Assembly (NCBI RefSeq): GCF_029854195.1
Contig: NZ_CP122960.1
Coordinates: 558,001 to 622,000, forward strand
Direction: 5' to 3'
Origin: Amylibacter sp. IMCC11727
Lineage (GTDB): Bacteria > Pseudomonadota > Alphaproteobacteria > Rhodobacterales > Rhodobacteraceae
DNA: 64,000 bases
Within the stretch, counting starts at the first letter, position 1; the number at the start of each line of letters is the position of its first letter. The notes beneath the pieces were generated by a model, which did no database searches, had not been told where the DNA came from, and was given only the letters and a program-made list of their open reading frames with translations. Below are positions 53,301-64,000 of this stretch, piece after piece. Made by a program: the position numbers and the translations under genes.

Positions 53301-54510
53301 GAGCCGTGACCGTGACGATGAGATGGCGATCCTTGATCGGAACATCTATGCGCGTCTGCGGTCCTTGCTGGAAGGCAAGCCAGCGGTCAAAGGTCCAAAA
53401 GGCGTTAAAGCTGGTTCGACCATTGATGCTGATCTGCTGGAAGCATTGTCCCGTGGACAGTGGTGGCAATTGGCACTGGGCGATGACAAGGAAGCGGCAG
53501 AAGTCGAAGCCTTGAACGCACAGTACGAAGTGCAGAAAAAGGCGCTGGAAGCCCGCTTTGAGGACAAGGTAGAGAAGGTTCGCCGCGGCGACGATCTGCC
53601 CCCAGGTGTGATGAAGATGGTTAAAGTGTTCATCGCGGTGAAGCGTAAGCTGCAACCAGGTGACAAAATGGCCGGTCGTCACGGCAACAAAGGTGTTATT
53701 TCCCGCGTTGTTCCTGTGGAAGACATGCCGTTCTTGGCCGATGGTACGCCCGTTGATTTCTGTCTGAACCCGCTTGGTGTTCCGTCACGGATGAACGTTG
53801 GTCAGATTTTGGAAACACACATGGGTTGGGCCGCGCGCGGCTTGGGCCAGACCATTTCCGAAAGTCTGCGTGATTATCGTCGTACAGGGGATATGACCCC
53901 TGTGAAGGATGCCATGAAAGTGGCTTACGGCGAAGATCTGTACAACGAAGTTGTGGCAGACATGAACGACGAACAGTTCCTTGAAGCTGCTGGCAACGTC
54001 ACGGGGGGTGTTCCAATCGCGACGCCTGTTTTTGACGGTGCGAAAGAAGCAGATGTGAACGACGCGTTGACACGCGCTGGGTTCGAAACCTCTGGTCAGT
54101 CCATCGTGTTTGACGGCCGCACAGGCGAGCAGTTCGCACGCCCTGTTACGGTTGGTGTCAAATACCTGCTGAAACTGCATCACCTTGTGGATGACAAAAT
54201 CCACGCGCGTTCCACTGGTCCATACTCCTTGGTCACACAGCAACCGCTGGGTGGTAAGGCACAGTTCGGTGGTCAGCGTTTTGGTGAGATGGAAGTTTGG
54301 GCATTGGAAGCCTACGGCGCCGCTTACACCTTGCAGGAAATGCTGACGGTGAAATCGGATGACGTTGCAGGCCGCACCAAGGTCTATGAAGCCATCGTGA
54401 AAGGCGAGGACAACTTCGAAGCTGGTGTTCCAGAATCGTTCAACGTTCTTGTGAAAGAAATCCGCTCGCTCGGCCTGAATGTCGAGCTGCTGGACGCGGA
54501 AACAGAGTAA
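50374..54510 (+). CDS. rpoB: RNA polymerase subunit beta
   Basis: 1378 residues from the ATG at 50374 (AAGGTGAC upstream). The rifampicin region [20 protein letters not shown] with [20 protein letters not shown] is wild-type-like. The C-terminal [20 protein letters not shown] motif is intact. Catalytic subunit of transcription. 47 bp before rpoC. Confidence 0.99.
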   Translation: [1378 protein letters not shown]

Positions 54511-54557
54511 GGCGTTCGCGCCTTACTCCTTTTGGAAATCGAGATTAGGATCAAAAA

Positions 54558-58841
<4,284 letters not shown>

Positions 58842-58868
58842 GCCTGATCTGACGGTTTAAGCATTGCG

Positions 58869-58895
58869 AAAGCCCGGCCAGATGGTCGGGCTTTT
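58869..58895 (+). terminator. Intrinsic terminator of rpoBC
   Basis: AAAGCCCGGCC-AGAT-GGTCGGGCTTTT, 27 bp after rpoC. A second perfect stem CCCCCGAT-CTG-ATCGGGGG follows at 58930-58948. Confidence 0.88.
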
Positions 58896-59047
58896 GTGGT
58901 TTTTGGAGGGCGGAGTTGGTGGGGAGCGGCCCCCGATCTGATCGGGGGTGGTGCGGATTTTGGGGTGCGTTCGGTGGAGGATGGTTTGGCGCGTTAGCCA
59001 TGTTTTAGAAAAAAGCAAACTACCCCGCACCTGAACGACGGAGCAAA

Positions 59048-59068
59048 GGTTAATGAAAGAGGTTAATG
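59048..59068 (+). repeat. Short direct repeat before the TcmP gene
   Basis: GGTTAATG occurs at 59048-59055 and 59061-59068, 13 bp apart, about 85 bp upstream of the TcmP start. A possible regulator site; the TTAA spacing (9 nt) does not fit a CtrA box (7 nt). Confidence 0.3.
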
Positions 59069-59151
59069 CATTGCATTTGGGAGAGAGGGTGGGTTGATTT
59101 TTCTGCAACCCAAAGCAACCATAGGAAGAGTGTTTTGAAAGGAGTATTATT

Positions 59152-60045
59152 TTGACTATTCATAATTTGGGAGGCAGCTGGACCGAACAGAAACTAAATT
59201 GTGTGAAAGGATATGCTGAAGCTTGGGTGAAGGTGATGGAGTCTATTAAAGCGCGTGGTTTTATTGATTCTTACATCTACATCGATGCTTTCTCTGGAAC
59301 GGGAAAATATCAACATAACGCGCAACCAAATGTAGAGAACGACGACTTCTTTGATACGCCAGAAGAAAAGGAGACTTTGCGTAAAGGATCAGCACAAATT
59401 GCTTTGGAAATTTCGCCAAAGTTTGACAAGATTCATCTCATTGAACTTAAGCCTGAATTTGCTCGCGAACTGAAAAACAATTTAGAAAAAAGCGAGGAAC
59501 ATCGCGTAGATATTCATCAAGCTGACGCTAATGAAGCTTTAATAGAAATTTGTGGTGGTTTGGGGCCAAGACAAAGAGCATTGATTTTCATAGACCCGTA
59601 TGGTTGCGAAGTGGACTGGCAAACGCTTGAGAGAATTGCTGAGAGCAAAGTTGCTGATGTTTGGTACCTCGCTCCATCAGGTGGTATCAACCGTCAACTC
59701 TCCAAAAAACCAAGTGAGATTGAAAACTATAAACGTGCTCGATTAAACCGTGCATTAGGAACTGAAGATTGGTTAAGTCACTTCTATGAAGAGGAAACTT
59801 ATCCCGATCTTTTTGGCAATCGCAATCATTCAAGAAGTGCTGGTGCGAGCGCGGTGGAACAATTTTACATAGAGCGACTTCGAACGATTTTTTCTTACGT
59901 TCATCCCGAATGCTTGCAATTGAAGAACAGCAAAAACGGACATATGTTTTCACTCTGTTTTGCTGTTTCAAACGATAGCAAACCAGCTCAAGATGCTGCG
60001 AAGCGGATCGCTGGGCATGTTATTAAAAAGTGGAGCAATCGATGA
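59152..60045 (+). CDS. tcmP: Three-Cys-motif partner protein TcmP
   Basis: 297 residues from a TTG at 59152 (AAAGGAG 7 nt upstream). The YIYIDAFSGTGKY motif and a later IFIDPYG strand give a methyltransferase-like Rossmann core, as in the TcmP family. These always travel with a three-Cys protein, here the next gene, with which it overlaps (ATGA). Biochemical role not established. AT-rich compared with rpoC, suggesting acquisition. Confidence 0.9.
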   Translation: MTIHNLGGSWTEQKLNCVKGYAEAWVKVMESIKARGFIDSYIYIDAFSGTGKYQHNAQPNVENDDFFDTPEEKETLRKGSAQIALEISPKFDKIHLIELKPEFARELKNNLEKSEEHRVDIHQADANEALIEICGGLGPRQRALIFIDPYGCEVDWQTLERIAESKVADVWYLAPSGGINRQLSKKPSEIENYKRARLNRALGTEDWLSHFYEEETYPDLFGNRNHSRSAGASAVEQFYIERLRTIFSYVHPECLQLKNSKNGHMFSLCFAVSNDSKPAQDAAKRIAGHVIKKWSNR

Positions 60046-60788
60046 CTACAAGTGGAATTGAGTGGACTGATGTTACTTGGAACCCAACTGCAGGATGTTC
60101 GATTCTGACAGAAGGATGCACAAATTGCTATGCCATGAGAATGGCGGCTCGTTTGGAAGCGATGGGTGTAGAAAAGTATGCGGGTTTGACAAGAAAGACT
60201 GGTGGAAAACATAAGTGGACGGGCGAAATCAGATTAGACCAAAGTTCACTACACATACCATATTCTTGGAAAGCACCTAGAATGGTTTTTGTGAACTCGA
60301 TGTCTGATCTCTTCCACGAAAAGTTAACGATTTCTGAAATCTCGAGTGTTTGGAAAGTTATGTCTGATTTACCACAACACACGTTTCAGGTTCTAACAAA
60401 GAGAGACGAAAGACTTCGCGATGTAACGAAAGAACTCCCTTTGCTTAAAAATGTTTGGCTAGGTGTCAGCATAGAAAGCAAGACCCAACTAAAAAGAATT
60501 GAAAACCTGAGAAAAGCAAATTCTTTTGTCAGATTTATTTCTTTTGAACCATTGATTGAAAGCGTTGGGGAACCTGATTTGAAAGGAATTGATTGGGCGA
60601 TTGTGGGGGGAGAGAGTGGTCCAAATTCACGTCCAATGAGTAAAAATTGGGTCGAGGAACTATATAGAGCAAGTCGAAAATCTGATCTCGCCTTTCACTT
60701 TAAACAATGGGGAGGGCCGCAGAAGAAAAGAAACGGCCGCATACTTCATGGCAGGACGTATGATGAGTTCCCTCAAGCAGTAGTGTAG
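60042..60788 (+). CDS. Three-Cys-motif (DUF5131, phage Gp37/Gp68) protein
   Basis: 248 residues. Cys19, Cys26 and Cys29 (AGCSILTEGCTNCYAM, C-x6-C-x2-C) form the three-Cys motif, which resembles a radical-SAM [4Fe-4S] site. VGGESGPNSRPM and FHFKQWGG are the other family blocks. The family is found in phages and mobile regions. It is translationally coupled to tcmP. Confidence 0.92.
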   Translation: MTTSGIEWTDVTWNPTAGCSILTEGCTNCYAMRMAARLEAMGVEKYAGLTRKTGGKHKWTGEIRLDQSSLHIPYSWKAPRMVFVNSMSDLFHEKLTISEISSVWKVMSDLPQHTFQVLTKRDERLRDVTKELPLLKNVWLGVSIESKTQLKRIENLRKANSFVRFISFEPLIESVGEPDLKGIDWAIVGGESGPNSRPMSKNWVEELYRASRKSDLAFHFKQWGGPQKKRNGRILHGRTYDEFPQAVV

Positions 60789-60813
60789 AATCGATCAACT
60801 CAATCTCTCCCAC

Positions 60814-61974
60814 CTACCGAGGCTGAACTGTTTCGACCAATTTCGCGAAAAAGCTCGCGCCAATAGGAGCGATTTCGTCGTTGAAATCGTAGTCTGGATG
60901 GTGGACAGGAGCGCCGTCGCCTTGGCCAAGGAACAGGTAAGCGCCAGGGCGTTCTTCGAGCATGTAGGCGAAGTCTTCGGCGGGGAAGATGGGGTTGGTG
61001 TTTGCGTCGACGTTGGTGTCCCCGACCACAGTGCGTGCAACATTTGCGGCAAGATCTGCTTTTGCTGCATCGTTCACTGTGGGTGGGTAGCCGTATTCGT
61101 ATTCCAGAGCCACATCCACATCATAGCTGGTGGCAACACCTTCGCAGATTGCGGTCATGCGTTTGGCGATGGTGGCTTGAACAGCTTTGTCAAAAGTGCG
61201 CACCGTGCCAGAGATATATGCGGAGTCGGGCACGATGTTATTGGCCGTGCCTGACGTGAATTCGCCTACGGAAATAACTGCTGTGTCCAACCCGCCCAGA
61301 TTGCGCGAAGAAATGGTTTGAAAGCCCTGAACAATCGCGGTGCCTGCGACCAATGGATCGCGGGTGTTTTCAGGTTGCGCCCCATGCCCACCAGAGCCGT
61401 TTATGTTGACATAGAATGTATCCGCGGCGGCCAAAAGAGGGCCGTTTGTGGTGTGAAACGTGCCTTCGTCCGTGCCTGGCATGTTGTGGATGCCGAACAC
61501 TTGGCTGATGTTGAAGCGATCCATCATGCCTTCGGCGCACATAACCTGACCGCCACCGCCGCCTTCCTCGGCGGGTTGAAAAATCAGGGCCACGCGGCCA
61601 GAAAAGTTGCGTGTTTCAACCAGATATTTTGCAGCACCGAGCAGCATTGTGGTGTGTCCGTCATGGCCGCAGGCGTGCATTTTGCCTGTGTGCGTAGACG
61701 CATGGTCCGCAGTGCTGTTTTCTGTGATCGGCAGAGCATCCATATCAGCGCGCAGGCCAATTGTGGGGCCATCTGATTGACCGTTGATAATGGCGACCAT
61801 GCCCGTTTGCGCGATTCCTGTGTGCAATTCATCTACGCCAAATGCGCGGAGTTTTTCTTCGACAAAGGCAGAGGTTTTGTGCAGGTCAAAGCCCAGCTCT
61901 GGAATGCTGTGGAGGTGGTGACGCCACTGTTTCATTTCAGGGGCAAGGTCGGCGATACGGTTTACGATGGGCAT
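60814..61974 (-). CDS. M20-family amidohydrolase (hippurate/N-acyl-amino-acid hydrolase type)
   Basis: 386 residues from the ATG at 61974. Metal motifs: LRADMDALPI, HACGHDGHTTMLLG, a PAEEGGGGG active site (catalytic Glu), and the late FPAEDFAYML segment. It hydrolyses N-acyl or aminoacyl amides in the cytoplasm; exact substrate unknown. A longer reading from 62058 adds a basic, unsupported N-terminus. Confidence 0.93.
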   Translation of the reverse strand: MPIVNRIADLAPEMKQWRHHLHSIPELGFDLHKTSAFVEEKLRAFGVDELHTGIAQTGMVAIINGQSDGPTIGLRADMDALPITENSTADHASTHTGKMHACGHDGHTTMLLGAAKYLVETRNFSGRVALIFQPAEEGGGGGQVMCAEGMMDRFNISQVFGIHNMPGTDEGTFHTTNGPLLAAADTFYVNINGSGGHGAQPENTRDPLVAGTAIVQGFQTISSRNLGGLDTAVISVGEFTSGTANNIVPDSAYISGTVRTFDKAVQATIAKRMTAICEGVATSYDVDVALEYEYGYPPTVNDAAKADLAANVARTVVGDTNVDANTNPIFPAEDFAYMLEERPGAYLFLGQGDGAPVHHPDYDFNDEIAPIGASFFAKLVETVQPR

Positions 61975-62090
61975 GAGATGTCCTTTTTCCTTACAGCGTA
62001 CAATGGAACGGGCGCGTTCACCATAGGGAGGTGCGTGTCGGGTGTCTCGTTGCCGCAAGGTCTGACTTTATGAACAAAAAGTTAACCATG

Positions 62091-62160
62091 ACGCGTCATA
62101 GACGACGCGTGTTGGGCGACGCGTCGTGGATAACGCGTCTTTCACAACGCGTCTGGGTTA
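62091..62160. repeat. Five ACGCGT hexamers at an exact 14-bp period
   Basis: ACGCGT begins at 62091, 62105, 62119, 62133 and 62147, each followed by 8 variable bases. The first and third are centres of longer palindromes (ATGACGCGTCAT, CGACGCGTCG). It lies between the divergent amidohydrolase gene (start 61974) and the unknown gene at 62231. The constancy of the hexamer and the spacing, with free variation in between, points to a protein-binding array rather than a simple tandem duplication. Confidence 0.85.
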
Positions 62161-62230
62161 AGGGATTGGAAACTCTTGGGCGCTATGGTGGCGTTAAACG
62201 CGCACCCCCAAACCTGAAAAGGACGCTCAG

Positions 62231-62563
62231 ATGCAACACTATCGCCCCGACCGTTTTTCCGCCGCTTATCTTCATTTCAAGGGGGCAGCGGTATGGGAAT
62301 GGCTCCATCAACCAGACATCCTGATTGTGCTTGAAACCGCCAGTGTTTTGCGTCGGCCTGCCGTCGAAGGATTGTCACCGCATCTGAAAAAGGCATTTCC
62401 AGATCTGGTCACTTGTTTGAAGTTTCGCCAGATGGTTGGCCATATGGTGCGCCAAGTCATGGATGGGCAGGGGTATGCCTTGCACCGTTCAAACGTGCGT
62501 ATTCCTCAATCTGCCAGCATTTATGGGTATGGTAATGTGTATCGCATCCCGCAGGCCGCCTAG
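62231..62563 (+). CDS. Unknown 110-residue protein behind the ACGCGT array
   Basis: 110 residues, ATG with AAAGGAC 8 nt upstream. Soluble, basic, with LETASVLRRPAVEGLSPHLK then KAFPDLVTCLKFRQMVGHMV, which looks helical and possibly nucleic-acid binding. Family not recognised. It starts 71 bp after the 14-bp array and converges with the hydroxylase gene. Confidence 0.7.
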   Translation: MQHYRPDRFSAAYLHFKGAAVWEWLHQPDILIVLETASVLRRPAVEGLSPHLKKAFPDLVTCLKFRQMVGHMVRQVMDGQGYALHRSNVRIPQSASIYGYGNVYRIPQAA

Positions 62564-62566
62564 GGA

Positions 62567-63334
62567 TCAGCGTTTTGCCGAGTCCAATTGCCGTGTGCTC
62601 AGCCCGAGCTTTTTGGCGTATGTTTCACGTGCCGTGATAAGCCGTGGATCATCCGGGGCCATGCCCAATGTGCGGATAAATTCAGAGCGCGACAGCCGAT
62701 CACGGGTATCCGGGTCGATTTCGGTTCCCATGGCTCGGTCGATGATTTGGCCGCCCCATGACACGTGATAGTTGCGGGTGAAATCTTTGAAATGATGGAT
62801 GTTGTGGCGCCGTGTGACGGCCACTTCGGGCATGAATTTGCGGATATTGAGGTGCGCGGTCATATGGTACCACTCATATCCCAGAAACGTGGCCACATGC
62901 CCCACGAAAACAAAGGCAACTGCCATGGGCAGGGCGCTGTCAAATCCAAGCAGTGCGAAAACGCCCCAGTAGATGAAAAAACCCGCCATGAGAACGGGTA
63001 GCATAAACCAGATCGGCACAAAGAACAGTTTCGGATTTGTTGGAAAATCGTGATGGCCATAGTGGCACAGGTACAAAAGGTTAAACAACCGTTGGTTTTT
63101 CGGTGGTGGCAGGTGAAAGGTATACCGGTGGATGTTGTATTCTGTTGTCATTTGTCCTGCGACGCCCGCCAACATCAACAGGATCAAAGCGTTTGACCAA
63201 TGCGTGGCGCAATACCAAACCGCCCCGAATAAAATGCAGGTCATAATCCAGATCGACGCATGACTGTACAGCAGTCGAAACCGCAGGCCGATGGCGCGGG
63301 TTCTTGGGGATAAGGCAGAGGTATCAGCAAACAT
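62567..63334 (-). CDS. Fatty-acid hydroxylase / sterol-desaturase superfamily membrane protein
   Basis: 255 residues. Histidine boxes for a di-iron centre: HRYTFH, HYGHH, WYHMTAH and HNIHH, between four membrane helices. This is the FA_hydroxylase family, close to fatty-acid 2-hydroxylases. Probable role in modifying a membrane lipid. Complete, convergent with the unknown gene before it. Confidence 0.88.
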   Translation of the reverse strand: MFADTSALSPRTRAIGLRFRLLYSHASIWIMTCILFGAVWYCATHWSNALILLMLAGVAGQMTTEYNIHRYTFHLPPPKNQRLFNLLYLCHYGHHDFPTNPKLFFVPIWFMLPVLMAGFFIYWGVFALLGFDSALPMAVAFVFVGHVATFLGYEWYHMTAHLNIRKFMPEVAVTRRHNIHHFKDFTRNYHVSWGGQIIDRAMGTEIDPDTRDRLSRSEFIRTLGMAPDDPRLITARETYAKKLGLSTRQLDSAKR

Positions 63335-63470
63335 AGCCTCAACTTACGCCTGTTCCCCCTGTTCTGAGAAGGGGTGACTTTGCGATAACTGGCGACGCTA
63401 CGGCGTTTTGTCGATCTGTTGACGCCCATGGCCCATCAGGCCAGTGTTTGGCAAAACAGGGAGAGCGATG

Positions 63471-64000
63471 ATGAACCTAGAAGAGGCGATGCAAGATCGG
63501 CGCAGCATTCGGGGATTTTTGGACAAACCCGTGCCAAGGCCCTTGCTGGAAGAGATTATCGCTCTGGCCAATCGCGCGCCCAGTTCTATGAACACGCAGC
63601 CGTGGCATTTGCATGTGCTGACGGGCGCGCCGCTGGAAGCTGTGCGAAACGGAAATTCCGAACGGATGTTGGCGGGTGTTCCGCCCGTGCGCGAAATTTC
63701 GGCCCATGCGGCGTATACGGGCCCGCACCGTGAACGCCAGATTGAAATTGCCGTGCAACTGTTTGAGGCCATGGGCATTGAGCGCCACGACAAAGAGATG
63801 CGACAGGATTGGGTCATGCGTGGATTTCGCCAATTCGATGCGCCCGTGTCCATTGTGGTGTGCTTGGACAAAGCGCTTGAACAAGACACCATTGGACATT
63901 TCGATTTAGGTGCTGTGACCTATGGCTTGACGCTGGCCGCGTGGTCCAAGGGGCTCGGTTGTGTGATCAATGGGCAGGGTATTATGCAGTCCCCTGTGGT
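63471..64000 (+). CDS. Nitroreductase-family flavoprotein, N-terminal part
   Basis: Open from an ATG at 63471 (GGGAGAG upstream; ATG at 63468 also possible) to the window edge, about 176 residues. The MQDRRSIRGF start, RAPSSMNTQPWHLHV and LTLAAWSKGLGCVINGQG are the FMN-binding nitroreductase blocks. The C-terminus is outside the window. Confidence 0.88.
   Translation, partial: MNLEEAMQDRRSIRGFLDKPVPRPLLEEIIALANRAPSSMNTQPWHLHVLTGAPLEAVRNGNSERMLAGVPPVREISAHAAYTGPHRERQIEIAVQLFEAMGIERHDKEMRQDWVMRGFRQFDAPVSIVVCLDKALEQDTIGHFDLGAVTYGLTLAAWSKGLGCVINGQGIMQSPV

Noticed and set aside
59048..59068. CtrA-like box upstream of the TcmP gene
   Set aside because: The two TTAA elements are 9 nt apart instead of 7.
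62091..62160. CRISPR array
   Set aside because: The constant part is only 6 bp and the spacers 8 bp; no cas genes are near.

Overview
The window looks like chromosomal DNA of a marine Rhodobacterales (Roseobacter-group) alphaproteobacterium. This rests on family content and local gene order rather than a database match. It carries etfBA next to a PduO-type cobalamin adenosyltransferase, a HIG1-like twin-membrane protein, bfd-bfr, parC, tuf and tRNA-Trp, secE-nusG, rplKA, rplJL and rpoBC, TTT transporters and a Hint/RTX surface protein.

Layout. 1-6.5 kb (mostly minus): end of a sulfotransferase-like gene, etfA-etfB, an unknown gene coupled to the cobalamin adenosyltransferase, HIG1-like gene, SDR, bfr-bfd under a double palindrome, and an SH3 protein. 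6.5-17.6 kb: parC, a DUF898 membrane protein followed by an M48 protease, a BesD/HalD-like Fe(II)/2OG oxygenase, a P450, tuf, an NAD(P)-dependent reductase, a polytopic membrane protein and tRNA-Trp.

17.7-27.6 kb is an integrative element in tRNA-Trp, bounded by an identical 52-bp direct repeat of the tRNA 3' part. It has a P4-type integrase and a short minus-strand operon that includes a 58-aa AlpA/excisionase-like gene. Its cargo is a periplasmic ClpP-like protease and a caspase/CHAT-like protein. Nested in it is a 3.8-kb IS66-type unit with an exact 8-bp target duplication, which carries about 1.4 kb beyond the normal IS body.

27.6-41.4 kb is accessory: a probable sulfoacetate operon (TTT transporter, acylating aldehyde dehydrogenase, acyl-CoA ligase) with a divergent LacI regulator, a complete IS21-family element with a 7-bp target duplication, and a 1225-aa RTX/PA14/Hint protein.

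41.4-58.9 kb is the secE-nusG / rplKA / rplJL / rpoBC block, interrupted twice: by an acyltransferase-transporter-oxygenase stretch between nusG and rplK, and by a Panacea-domain cassette between rplA and rplJ. 59-64 kb: a TcmP/three-Cys (DUF5131) pair directly behind rpoC, an M20 amidohydrolase, a five-copy ACGCGT array with an exact 14-bp period, a small unknown gene, a fatty-acid-hydroxylase-like protein and the start of a nitroreductase.

How it fits together: the core is information processing (translation, transcription, decatenation). Accessory DNA has collected in the gaps of this highly expressed cluster. The most promising little-described pieces are the Panacea three-ORF cassette, the protease pair in the tRNA element, the TcmP/DUF5131 pair and the 14-bp array.
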